Source: Treponema sp.
Lineage (GTDB): Bacteria > Spirochaetota > Spirochaetia > Treponematales > Breznakiellaceae
DNA length: 7,320 nt
NCBI GenBank assembly: GCA_031267115.1
Contig: JAIRZS010000096.1
Span: forward strand, 1-7,320
Direction of reading: 5' to 3'
Part shown: positions 1 through 5,482 of the stretch, in pieces
How the letters are laid out: each line of letters begins with the position of its first letter
Position numbering within the stretch: position 1 is the first letter of the stretch
Notes under the pieces: model-generated
Told to the model about the DNA's origin: nothing
Seen by the model: the letters and a program-made list of their open reading frames with translations, nothing else
The model's database searches: none
Translations under genes and position numbers: made by a program

Positions 1-578
1 TGTCGACCCTGGACCAGTGCGAGAGGCTGGGGCTTCTGGACCCGCAGATGCAGTACGTCCACTGCACCGGGGCGTATACCGGGGATCTGCCGCCGATGGA
101 GGAAGGCCAGGCCGTGCCGACGGCGAAAAACGTCTGGGCGTTCGGGATGGCCCAGGTTTTCGCGACCATGTCCCCTGCCATGCACGAGGAATACGAGATT
201 GAACTGGTCCGGCCCCTGTACGACCGTTTCGGGCTGCTCTACTACGGGTGCTGCGAGCCGCTGCACAACAAGATCAACATTGTGCGGAAACTGAAGAATG
301 TACGCAAAATATCGATGAGTCCGTGGGCCGACGTGGGGAAGGGGGCGGAAAACATACACGGGGACTACGTGCTGTCGCTAAAGCCGAACCCGGCGTTTCT
401 GGCGATAGAGTTTGACAGCGATAATATGGCCAGGACGGTGCGCAACGCGATAGCCGCGTGCAGGGCGAACAACACGCCGCTTGAGGTTATCCAAAAGGAC
501 GTGAGCACCATAGGCTACCATCTGGACTACCTTGACCGCTGGGAAAAACTGGTAATGGGCATAGTCCGGGACGCGTAG
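1..578 (+). CDS. URO-D superfamily protein, 3' part (5' end outside window)
   Basis: The reading frame is already open at position 3 and stops at TAG 576-578, so about 191 C-terminal residues are visible and the start lies upstream. I read it as a member of the uroporphyrinogen decarboxylase (URO-D) / corrinoid methyltransferase superfamily. The visible cues are a 'SPAMHEEY...PLYDRFGLLYYGCCEP' stretch (codons around 180-260) where such proteins place the metal-site strand, an 'NVRKISMSPWADV' strand, a 'SLKPNPAFLA' strand, and a C-terminal 'IQKDVSTIGYHLDYLDRW' helix region. This assignment comes from remembered family patterns, not a search. The usual H-x-C motif is replaced by Y-G-C-C, so if it binds metal the ligands differ from those of MtaA. 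It lies 104 bases upstream of the glycosyltransferase on the same strand, with no strong terminator between them, only a T-rich stretch after the stop. A complete second superfamily member is encoded on the opposite strand at 3464-4639. It could equally be annotated as a conserved hypothetical protein. Confidence 0.62.
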   Translation, partial: STLDQCERLGLLDPQMQYVHCTGAYTGDLPPMEEGQAVPTAKNVWAFGMAQVFATMSPAMHEEYEIELVRPLYDRFGLLYYGCCEPLHNKINIVRKLKNVRKISMSPWADVGKGAENIHGDYVLSLKPNPAFLAIEFDSDNMARTVRNAIAACRANNTPLEVIQKDVSTIGYHLDYLDRWEKLVMGIVRDA

Positions 579-610
579 CGCTTTTTATTTTACGCCTCTT
601 TTACAAATTC

Positions 611-640
611 TTGATATTAATTTTAATCAGCTCCGCTAAT
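611..640 (+). promoter_or_regulatory. Weak possible promoter ahead of the glycosyltransferase
   Basis: TTGATA at 611-616 resembles a -35 box, and GCTAAT at 635-640 is a 4-of-6 match to a -10 box with an 18-base spacer. The surrounding DNA (579-640) is much richer in A and T than the flanking genes, which fits a promoter region. The match is modest, and the gene could instead be read through from the gene upstream. Confidence 0.22.
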
Positions 641-645
641 GTTAA

Positions 646-665
646 GGCGATCCTGCCTGATCGTC
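646..665 (+). promoter_or_regulatory. Leader hairpin just before the glycosyltransferase ribosome-binding site
   Basis: GGCGATC (646-652) can pair with GATCGTC (659-665), seven pairs including one G-U, around the loop CTGCCT. The 3' arm ends 5 bases before the AAGGAG Shine-Dalgarno at 671-676. It could affect ribosome access, or it may be chance; a competing AGGC/GCCT pairing exists in the same bases. Confidence 0.25.
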
Positions 666-682
666 TGATAAAGGAGCTGCAA

Positions 683-1864
683 ATGAAAATCGCTTACTTT
701 ACCGATACTTTTATGCCGGAGGTAAACGGAGTAACGAATACCCTTTCCAGGCTGCTGGGGTATCTGGAAAAACAGGACATCCAATACGCCTTTTTCGCCC
801 CGGAGTACCCGCATAAGGCGGAAAGGCCGGAAATTCCCGCCCATAAGAGGGTACACCGCTTTAAGGGCCTTGCCACGGCCTTTTCTCCGGAGAGCAGCCT
901 GGCCTTTCCTCCGGCCAAAGAAATAACGCGGTACTGCGCCAGCTTTAAGCCCGATCTGGTACACGTAGTTACCGAGCTGGGGATCGGGTACCGGGGCATG
1001 AAGTATGCCCGAACCCGGGGCCTGCCCCTGGTTATGAGCTATCATACAGACTACTGCAAATACCTCCGGTATTTCCGCCTGGATTTTCTCAAAACCCCGC
1101 TGGAAAAGTATCTGGCGTGGTTTTACTCCTCTGCCCACAGAATCCTGGCCCCTTCCAGACATACCCTGGAAGAACTCTTCCGCAAGCAGTACAGGAATCT
1201 GGAAATATGGTCCCGGGGCATTGATACCGCATCCTTCAGCCCTCAATTCAGGAGCCGGGATCTGCGGAGGCGGCTTGGGGTAGACGGCAAATTTGTTTTC
1301 CTTTACGTAGGCCGCCTGTCTCCGGAAAAGGGGCTGGATATGCTGCTCCGCGCCGCCGCCGAAATTGAGAGCCGTTTTCCCGGAAAAACGGCTTTTGTTT
1401 TTACCGGCGGCGGGCCATACGAGGACATTATCCGGCAGAAAAGGCCGCCCAATGCGATCCTGACCGGTTTTAAGACAGGCCGGTGCCTCTCGGAACTGTA
1501 CGCGTCCGCCGACTGTTTCGCCTTCCCCTCGGGAACGGAAACTTTCGGCAACGCCCCGCTCGAAGCCCTGGCCAGCGGATTACCGGTAGCGGGCGTTTCG
1601 GGCGGGGGAGTAACGGAATTTCTTTTCCACGGGCGAAACTCCCTGCTCTGCGCCTGCGGGGATTATGCGGGCTTTACGGAAAACCTGGCAGCCCTCATGA
1701 ATAACGCCTCGCTGCGCCGGCGCCTAGCGGAAAACGGGGAAAAAACCGCCCGCTCCCGGAGCTGGGATTTTATCTTTGCGGGGCTGTTAAAAGTTTACAC
1801 GGATCTTATTCAAAGCCATCAAAGCGCTGCGGGGAGCGCCTACCGCGACGCTTCCGCTTCATAG
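683..1864 (+). CDS. GT4-family glycosyltransferase (GT-B fold)
   Basis: This 393-residue cytoplasmic or membrane-associated enzyme should transfer a sugar from a nucleotide-sugar donor to a lipid or glycan acceptor with retention of configuration. The N-terminal Rossmann half opens 'MKIAYFTDTFMPEVNGV' (residues 1-17), a pattern shared by diacylglycerol glucosyl/sulfoquinovosyl transferases and GDP-mannose-dependent alpha-mannosyltransferases, and carries 'SYHTDY' around residues 119-124. The C-terminal donor half has 'YVGRLSPEKGLD' (208-219), 'FTGGGPYED' (240-248) and the EX7E motif with E286 and E294 in 'ETFGNAPLE', followed by 'ALASGLPVAG'. I chose ATG 683 because AAGGAG (671-676) lies six bases before it and the conserved N terminus begins there; the in-frame TTG at 611 would add an unsupported 24-residue tail. 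The length is normal for the family. In a spirochaete a glycolipid-synthesis role is plausible, but donor and acceptor cannot be read from the sequence. The last dozen residues are low in conservation. Confidence 0.9.
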   Translation: MKIAYFTDTFMPEVNGVTNTLSRLLGYLEKQDIQYAFFAPEYPHKAERPEIPAHKRVHRFKGLATAFSPESSLAFPPAKEITRYCASFKPDLVHVVTELGIGYRGMKYARTRGLPLVMSYHTDYCKYLRYFRLDFLKTPLEKYLAWFYSSAHRILAPSRHTLEELFRKQYRNLEIWSRGIDTASFSPQFRSRDLRRRLGVDGKFVFLYVGRLSPEKGLDMLLRAAAEIESRFPGKTAFVFTGGGPYEDIIRQKRPPNAILTGFKTGRCLSELYASADCFAFPSGTETFGNAPLEALASGLPVAGVSGGGVTEFLFHGRNSLLCACGDYAGFTENLAALMNNASLRRRLAENGEKTARSRSWDFIFAGLLKVYTDLIQSHQSAAGSAYRDASAS

Positions 1865-1888
1865 GCGGGGATATCCGCTGCCATTTTT
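1864..1888 (+). terminator. Possible weak intrinsic terminator of the glycosyltransferase
   Basis: GGCGG (1864-1868) can pair with CTGCC (1878-1882), five pairs with one G-U, followed directly by ATTTTT. An alternative GCGG/CCGC pairing shares the same bases. The stem is short and overlaps the last base of the stop codon, so termination would be partial at best. Confidence 0.33.
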
Positions 1889-1991
1889 CCGACGGCGGAA
1901 AGCCGGTGAAAAAACACAGCCTTGCTGAACGCGGGACCTATAACGCCTGCCCGCTTAACCGTTATTTGACAATCTTTTAACAGTTTTTTGA

Positions 1992-2020
1992 ATGACAAAC
2001 ACAATTTCTTTTTTTATTAT
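1992..2020 (+). promoter_or_regulatory. Sigma70-type promoter of the outer-membrane protein gene
   Basis: ATGACA at 1992-1997 (5 of 6 to TTGACA) and TATTAT at 2015-2020 (5 of 6 to TATAAT) are separated by exactly 17 bases, in an A/T-rich region just before the gene. Transcription would begin near 2027, leaving a leader of about 30 bases that contains the AAGGAG at 2044-2049. A perfect TTGACA also occurs at 1966-1971 with a weaker partner TTGAAT at 1988-1993 (16-base spacer), so a second, upstream start is possible. ACAAAC (1995-2000) and GTTTGT (2021-2026) form inverted arms bracketing the -10 box. Confidence 0.6.
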
Positions 2021-2057
2021 GTTTGTAGAAACTTAAAAACTTTAAGGAGCATACAGT

Positions 2058-3389
2058 ATGAAGAAAACCATGTTGGGAGTCCTTGTTCTCGTGATAGCGG
2101 GCGGCCTCTTCGCGCAAGAACTCAAATTCGACGGTTATGTAAACAGCGGCCTCGGAATTGTGTTGACAAATACCAAAGTACCGGACGGAAGCGGCACGAA
2201 AACCGCCGATCCCAAAATAACCGCCTTCGGCGTAGATTCGGAACAGCCCGGCTACCGCTTCCGCCTGAACGGTTCGTATACCAATGCGGAAGGTACCGCC
2301 GGGGCAAGGTTCCGGTTCCAGGCCCAGTCCAATTTCGAACTGGGAGCTTTTTCCCTCCCCTATGCCTACGGCTGGGTTTCGTTCCTGAACAATATCTTTA
2401 CCGTAAACGGCGGCCTTGTGGACGACGGCACCTGGAACAGCGGCGGCGCTATCCTCAACGACGACGTAGGCGAGGGACTCGGCGCCCTGGTAAAGATAAG
2501 CCCCATTGCCGGCCTTAACCTGGGCGTGGGCGCTTATGTCATAACCCCCCAGGGCGGCGGCAGCAACAATATTATCGAGACACCCGCCGGTGAGACAACT
2601 ACGAAGACAACAAAATTTTCGGACCTTGATATTCCGCTTGACAGGCTCAAGTACACTGTCAGCGCGGGTTATTCCATGCCGGACCTTTTCAAAGCCACTG
2701 CCAGCTTCCGCACCGCAAACCAGACGGTAAACACGGTTTCCCGGTTTGCCGATGCGGATTCAGAGGTTTTTTCAGGCAACGAAACGTCAAAGCTGATCTT
2801 CGGCGCGCAGCTCCTGGCGGTAAAAAACCTCACCGCCGTGCTTGAAGTCGAAGCTGACAAACTTGAGGATACCGGCGCGGACAAGGATAAGGACAATATC
2901 GACTTTAACCTCTACGAAACCATCGGGTACAAAATGGGCGATCTCTCATTCGGACTAAACGCCGTCCAGTACATTAGATCGGAAAAAGATGTAGATCACG
3001 ATTTCGGCCTGCACCTTAATCCCTGGATCAGCTATGCCATCGGCTCGATTGTCCCGAGGCTGGATCTGAACTACCTTATGGCCGGTAAGGCCCTAACCGG
3101 GACCGCAAGCATAAACTCCGGCACCGGTGATATTACCCTTCCGGTGACGGGTACGAGCTATCACCGCAAAGTCTTCGCCTACGCGGACAACGGAGATGCC
3201 GATAATCTTTCCGTCATTGCCGTCCGGCCTTCGGTTAAGTTTAACATCGACAAGAATACCTTTATCGAAATCGGGGATCTTTTCGCCTTTTCGACAGGCC
3301 CTGAAGGAGCCTTCGCGGATGCGGACGATGCCAAAAAATCTTCCAACATCAACAATGTTATCTATATTGATTTTGTCTGGAAGTTCTAA
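2058..3389 (+). CDS. Predicted outer-membrane beta-barrel (porin-like) protein
   Basis: The 443-residue product has a classical signal peptide: MKKT, a hydrophobic stretch LGVLVLVIAGGL, then FA|QE with predicted cleavage after A19. The mature protein begins 'ELKFDGYVNSGLGIVL' and is built of alternating polar/hydrophobic strands with Gly- and Asn/Asp-rich turns. It ends '...NVIYIDFVWKF', a terminal aromatic strand with C-terminal Phe, the usual barrel-assembly signal. These features indicate a spirochaetal outer-membrane barrel; a nutrient channel is the natural guess, but no pore-specific motif is recognised. Acidic loops such as 'DKLEDTGADKDKDNID' (about residues 270-285) are likely exposed. 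The start at ATG 2058 is supported by AAGGAG at 2044-2049. It has its own promoter and is probably monocistronic, with a hairpin downstream at 3424-3457. A link to the sugar ABC system on the opposite strand is conceivable but not shown. Confidence 0.8.
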   Translation: MKKTMLGVLVLVIAGGLFAQELKFDGYVNSGLGIVLTNTKVPDGSGTKTADPKITAFGVDSEQPGYRFRLNGSYTNAEGTAGARFRFQAQSNFELGAFSLPYAYGWVSFLNNIFTVNGGLVDDGTWNSGGAILNDDVGEGLGALVKISPIAGLNLGVGAYVITPQGGGSNNIIETPAGETTTKTTKFSDLDIPLDRLKYTVSAGYSMPDLFKATASFRTANQTVNTVSRFADADSEVFSGNETSKLIFGAQLLAVKNLTAVLEVEADKLEDTGADKDKDNIDFNLYETIGYKMGDLSFGLNAVQYIRSEKDVDHDFGLHLNPWISYAIGSIVPRLDLNYLMAGKALTGTASINSGTGDITLPVTGTSYHRKVFAYADNGDADNLSVIAVRPSVKFNIDKNTFIEIGDLFAFSTGPEGAFADADDAKKSSNINNVIYIDFVWKF

Positions 3390-3423
3390 ACAGAAGCAGT
3401 AACTAAAAAGCCCTCCTCCTTTT

Positions 3424-3463
3424 GACCGTCCGGAAAACAATCGGTCGCCGGACGGTCTCTCTT
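3424..3463 (+). terminator. Convergent-gap terminator hairpin
   Basis: GACCGTCCGG (3424-3433) pairs perfectly with CCGGACGGTC (3448-3457), a 10-bp GC-rich stem around a 14-base loop. On the + strand it is followed by TCTCTTTTA, a broken U-tract, so it best fits termination of the outer-membrane protein mRNA. On the - strand the stem lies 6 bases past the URO-D stop codon and is followed by AAAAGG, so it would be a poor intrinsic terminator there but could still protect the 3' end. Confidence 0.7.
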
Positions 3464-4639
3464 TTACTTTTTCAATTTCCTGTCCAGTTCGGCAAGATCC
3501 CCTTTAATGCGATCCATGTCCAGCGGGTACCGGCCGTAGTCGCGCACCAATTCGACCATGTACTCGTAGTCTTCGGGGGCCACATCGCTGGTTGCCGAAT
3601 GATCGGTCTGGCATATCCAGCCGCCGCCCGCGGCGCTCTGGAGCTTGTACAGGGTTTCCCGCTTTATCCGGTCCCGGCTGCCGCTCTCAAGTTCCCGCAC
3701 GTCGATATTGCCCACAAAGCAGATCCTGCCGCCGTAATCCTTTTGCAGTTCCACAATATCAAGACCGGACTTGCATTCCAGCGGGTTGTACCCGTCAAGC
3801 CCGATTTCGATATAATCGTTGTAAATGCACGAGGCATTGCCGCAGCCATGGTAAATAACCGGAAGCCCCGCGTCGTGGCATATCTTGATAATACGCGCCG
3901 TTATAGGCTTAAAGAGCCTGCGCCAAATCCCGGGGCTGAACAGCATCCCTGTTACAAAAGCCACATCTCCCCAGACGTACATGCCCGAAAGCCGGCCCCG
4001 GCTTTCCTCGATCTGGTACTCGGTAAGGGCCGCCACAAAATCGCCTATGCGCTCCGTAAAATCGCCGAACAGCTCCGGCTCTTCCACCATCCAGTACAGC
4101 GCGTTCTCCGAGCCTATGCAGCGCCAGAGAAATTCATATCCTTCGCAAATAGAGCCGTAAACCGGCATATCATTACAGTAGGCGTCCACCCGGTCATTCC
4201 AGCTTGGGATGTTGCGGGCCAGCGCGTCCCCCAGGCAGTTGATCTGATCATCCCCCGCGCGGTAAAGCCGCCGCCTGTCTTTCGGGTCTTCAAGCACAAA
4301 ATCCGCCATCTCTTCGGGCGCGGTAACGGAAAATTTATCAAAAGAGGGCATGGGAATAGTACCGCTGCGCCGGACCGTCGCGCCGAATCCCGTCTTCAGA
4401 ATAATATCCTCGCCCTTTTCCTCAAGAATCTCAAAATCTTTTATAACAGGATCCATGTTAGGGTTGATCACGATATAATCAAGATCCAGTTTGCGGTACA
4501 CATCAACTTCTTCTCCCCATTTTTTTCTGGCCCGTTTTACAAAGCCGGTCCAGAAAAAATCGGAAACCGGCACCCGGTCCCCTTCTCTATTGGCAAGCGC
4601 CGCCCGCAGCCGCGCATTCTTTTGCTGTTTCGTGTCCAT
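3464..4639 (-). CDS. URO-D superfamily protein, MtaA/corrinoid-methyltransferase-like
   Basis: The 391-residue soluble protein belongs to the uroporphyrinogen decarboxylase superfamily, a TIM-barrel fold shared by HemE and by zinc-dependent methylcobamide:CoM methyltransferases (MtaA, MtbA, CmuA). Visible motifs are 'YVWGDVAF' (221-228), 'PVIYHGCGN' with H264 and C266 (260-268), 'GLDGYNPLECKSGLDI' (280-295) and 'FVGNIDVREL' (308-317). H264-x-C266 corresponds to the H-x-C zinc ligands of MtaA-type enzymes; C343 or H347 near 'WICQTDHS' could supply a third ligand. The HemE signature MRQAGRY is absent near the N terminus, which instead reads 'RVPVSDFFWTG', so haem-pathway decarboxylation is unlikely. 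ATG 4639 is preferred because GAGGAG lies about 7 bases upstream on the - strand; the in-frame ATG at 4663 has no Shine-Dalgarno. It is the last gene of the - strand set, 241 bases after the mutarotase gene. Its substrate is unknown, and it may not be in the same transcript. Confidence 0.85.
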   Translation of the reverse strand: MDTKQQKNARLRAALANREGDRVPVSDFFWTGFVKRARKKWGEEVDVYRKLDLDYIVINPNMDPVIKDFEILEEKGEDIILKTGFGATVRRSGTIPMPSFDKFSVTAPEEMADFVLEDPKDRRRLYRAGDDQINCLGDALARNIPSWNDRVDAYCNDMPVYGSICEGYEFLWRCIGSENALYWMVEEPELFGDFTERIGDFVAALTEYQIEESRGRLSGMYVWGDVAFVTGMLFSPGIWRRLFKPITARIIKICHDAGLPVIYHGCGNASCIYNDYIEIGLDGYNPLECKSGLDIVELQKDYGGRICFVGNIDVRELESGSRDRIKRETLYKLQSAAGGGWICQTDHSATSDVAPEDYEYMVELVRDYGRYPLDMDRIKGDLAELDRKLKK

Positions 4640-4660
4640 ACCGTCTCTCCTCTGTGGAAA

Positions 4661-4681
4661 CATAAAACATAAAACATAAAA
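4661..4681 (-). repeat. Triple heptamer tandem repeat upstream of the URO-D gene
   Basis: CATAAAA occurs three times without interruption (4661-4667, 4668-4674, 4675-4681). On the coding (-) strand the unit is TTTTATG, so each copy carries an ATG, each in a different frame. The array ends 21 bases before the chosen start codon, in the promoter or leader region. A copy-number change could alter promoter spacing or add upstream start codons. Confidence 0.85.
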
Positions 4682-4689
4682 CTTTTTCT

Positions 4690-4700
4690 ACTAAGTTAGT
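4690..4700. repeat. Small palindrome ACTAAGTTAGT
   Basis: ACTAA-G-TTAGT is a perfect 11-base palindrome with a one-base centre, lying just upstream of the heptamer array in the A/T-rich region before the URO-D gene. The position suits an operator, but the sequence is short and could be chance. Confidence 0.35.
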
Positions 4701-4713
4701 TATTGTTTTTTAG

Positions 4714-4771
4714 GGGGGGCCTGTTACCATACGGGCAGCCGCAGACATCCGCATACCCTGTCCGGCCCCCC
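4714..4771. repeat. Long-loop inverted repeat, GGGGGGCC / GGCCCCCC
   Basis: GGGGGGCC (4714-4721) and GGCCCCCC (4764-4771) are perfect 8-base inverted arms enclosing 42 bases. Only scattered further pairing is visible inside. This lies in the 241-base spacer between the mutarotase and URO-D genes, where I see no coding sequence. No U-tract follows on either strand, so a simple terminator is not supported. Confidence 0.5.
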
Positions 4772-4799
4772 TGCGCTCCATCTGCCCGCTTCCCAAACA

Positions 4800-4815
4800 G
4801 CGGCGCAACCGCCGC
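4800..4815. repeat. Short GC hairpin in the rhaM-URO-D spacer
   Basis: GCGGCG (4800-4805) pairs with CGCCGC (4810-4815) around the tetraloop CAAC. It is one of several small hairpins between the two genes, and no U-tract follows on either strand. Confidence 0.45.
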
Positions 4816-4859
4816 CCCTGACGAAGCGGTCAGATTACGCTACCCCCCGCATAAAGCAG

Positions 4860-4872
4860 CCGGAATTTCCGG
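4860..4872 (-). repeat. Perfect 13-base palindrome just past the rhaM-like stop
   Basis: CCGGAA-T-TTCCGG begins 8 bases beyond the stop codon of the mutarotase gene on the - strand. It may act as a 3'-end hairpin for that mRNA, but the tail after it (CTGCTTTATG) is not a strong U-tract. Confidence 0.4.
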
Positions 4873-4880
4873 AACCGCCC

Positions 4881-5204
4881 TTAATCCGTGTGAAATACCT
4901 CTTCGGCTCCGGCCCACCATTCGCCTTCCCCGCGGCTTTCAAGGGCCCGCTGGCAGGGCTTGCAGACATCCCACCATTTCTGCGTCATAGGGTCCGCCGC
5001 CATCTTCGCCATGTCGGCATCGTAATCATTGCCAACATATTCAAAATAACTGAACAAAAGCCCATCGTGATAGTAAATAGAATAATTAACGATGTTGCAT
5101 TCCTTGATCATCTTCAAAACATCCGGCCAGACAGCCGCGTGGAGTTTCTTGTACTCCTCCAGTTTTTCGGCGCGGACACCGATCACCGATCCGTAGCGTT
5201 TCAT
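4881..5204 (-). CDS. rhaM: L-rhamnose mutarotase-like protein
   Basis: The 107-residue protein matches the small dimeric ferredoxin-like L-rhamnose mutarotase family (E. coli RhaM, about 104 residues), which interconverts alpha and beta anomers of L-rhamnose in the cytoplasm. Family landmarks are all present: 'YKKLHAAVWPDVL' (residues 18-30) with Y18 and the likely catalytic H22, 'NYSIYYHDGLLFSYFEY' (40-56), 'QKWWDV' (W77, W78) and the C-terminal 'EEVFHTD' (101-107). ATG 5204 is chosen because AAGGGG lies about 7 bases upstream on the coding strand and the protein then starts exactly like the family. A longer in-frame start at 5303 would translate through the 27-base palindrome and is rejected. 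It lies downstream of the sugar-binding protein gene, separated by the hairpin-rich 300-base spacer. The context suggests it processes the sugar brought in by that transporter. Members can also act on L-fucose or other 6-deoxysugars, so the substrate is open. Confidence 0.88.
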   Translation of the reverse strand: MKRYGSVIGVRAEKLEEYKKLHAAVWPDVLKMIKECNIVNYSIYYHDGLLFSYFEYVGNDYDADMAKMAADPMTQKWWDVCKPCQRALESRGEGEWWAGAEEVFHTD

Positions 5205-5252
5205 ATTCTGCCCCTTGTCATTAATGTTATTGTTATAGTAATTATTCAGCCG

Positions 5253-5268
5253 GGGGGCTAAAGCCCCC
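5253..5268. repeat. Hairpin GGGGGC-TAAA-GCCCCC
   Basis: A perfect 6-bp G/C stem (5253-5258 with 5263-5268) has the tetraloop TAAA. It is the member of the array closest to the mutarotase gene. Confidence 0.7.
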
Positions 5269-5273
5269 ACTCC

Positions 5274-5300
5274 GCACAAAGTCTTGACAAGACTTTGTGC
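5274..5300. repeat. 27-base palindrome with a one-base centre
   Basis: The left arm GCACAAAGTCTTG (5274-5286) and right arm CAAGACTTTGTGC (5288-5300) are exact reverse complements around a single A at 5287. As RNA this gives a 12-bp stem with a GAC loop; as DNA it is a dyad long enough for a dimeric protein or a cruciform. A 13-bp perfect arm is well beyond chance expectation for a given site. Confidence 0.85.
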
Positions 5301-5315
5301 CATATCCGGTTGAAC

Positions 5316-5335
5316 GAGGGGGTCTGGACCCCCTC
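5316..5335. repeat. Hairpin GAGGGGGTC / GACCCCCTC
   Basis: The arms at 5316-5324 and 5327-5335 are perfect 9-base reverse complements separated by TG. The bases after it, CGCTC, begin the next hairpin one base later. Confidence 0.75.
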
Positions 5336-5336
5336 C

Positions 5337-5366
5337 GCTCGAAAAAAACTGCCATTTTTTTCGAGC
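5337..5366. repeat. 12-bp hairpin with internal A7/T7 tract
   Basis: GCTCGAAAAAAA (5337-5348) pairs perfectly with TTTTTTTCGAGC (5355-5366) around the loop CTGCCA. The A and T runs are inside the stem rather than after it, so this is not a normal intrinsic terminator. Confidence 0.8.
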
Positions 5367-5370
5367 TATC

Positions 5371-5393
5371 CCCGCCTAGCAATTATTGGCGGG
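5371..5393. repeat. Hairpin CCCGCC / GGCGGG
   Basis: CCCGCC (5371-5376) and GGCGGG (5388-5393) are perfect 6-base arms around an 11-base A/T-rich loop that itself contributes to the small palindrome CAAT-T-ATTG. The left arm is part of a 12-mer repeated in inverted orientation at 1862-1873. Confidence 0.55.
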
Positions 5394-5395
5394 TG

Positions 5396-5423
5396 TAGAC
5401 TGAATAGTTACTTGTTATATAAA
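5396..5423 (+). promoter_or_regulatory. Possible + strand promoter facing the binding-protein 3' end
   Basis: TAGACT (5396-5401) and TATAAA (5418-5423) are 4-of-6 and 5-of-6 matches to -35 and -10 boxes with a 16-base spacer. Any transcript would begin near 5430 and run straight into the + oriented terminator-like hairpin at 5443-5482. The evidence is weak and this may simply be A/T-rich spacer. Confidence 0.22.
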
Positions 5424-5428
5424 TAAGA

Positions 5429-5440
5429 CCCCATGCGGGG
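5429..5440 (-). repeat. Small hairpin CCCC-ATGC-GGGG followed by T-rich DNA on the - strand
   Basis: CCCC (5429-5432) pairs with GGGG (5437-5440). On the - strand the stem is followed by TCTTATTTAT, so together with the larger hairpin preceding it this may be where part of the binding-protein transcription stops. Confidence 0.4.
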
Positions 5441-5442
5441 AT

Positions 5443-5482
5443 GCGGGGAATCGGCCTTTCAGCCGATTCCCCGCGGTTTTTT
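5443..5482 (+). terminator. Strong terminator-like hairpin in + orientation
   Basis: GCGGGGAATCGGC (5443-5455) pairs perfectly over 13 bases with GCCGATTCCCCGC (5462-5474) around the loop CTTTCA, followed on the + strand by GG and six Ts (5477-5482). The T-tract is on the + side, yet every neighbouring gene is on the - strand. For the - strand mRNA the hairpin sits 30 bases past the binding-protein stop and would act as a 3' stabiliser rather than a classical terminator. Confidence 0.7.

Noticed and set aside
611..682. Upstream TTG start for the glycosyltransferase
   Set aside because: No Shine-Dalgarno precedes it, and the added residues are not part of the family N terminus, which begins exactly at ATG 683 behind AAGGAG.
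3464..4639. Annotation as HemE, true uroporphyrinogen decarboxylase
   Set aside because: The N-terminal arginine-containing MRQAGRY signature needed for porphyrin binding is missing, while an H-x-C metal motif is present.
3422..4672. Long + strand open frame of 416 codons opposite the URO-D gene
   Set aside because: It mirrors the real - strand gene, has no family motif, and contains the convergent terminator hairpin at its start; it is a consequence of GC-biased codon use.
4661..4681. CRISPR-like repeat
   Set aside because: Units are only 7 bases, directly adjacent, with no spacers and no cas gene.
5205..5303. Longer mutarotase reading frame starting at 5303
   Set aside because: It would translate the 27-base palindrome and the G-run hairpin, and the family length and a clear Shine-Dalgarno fit ATG 5204.
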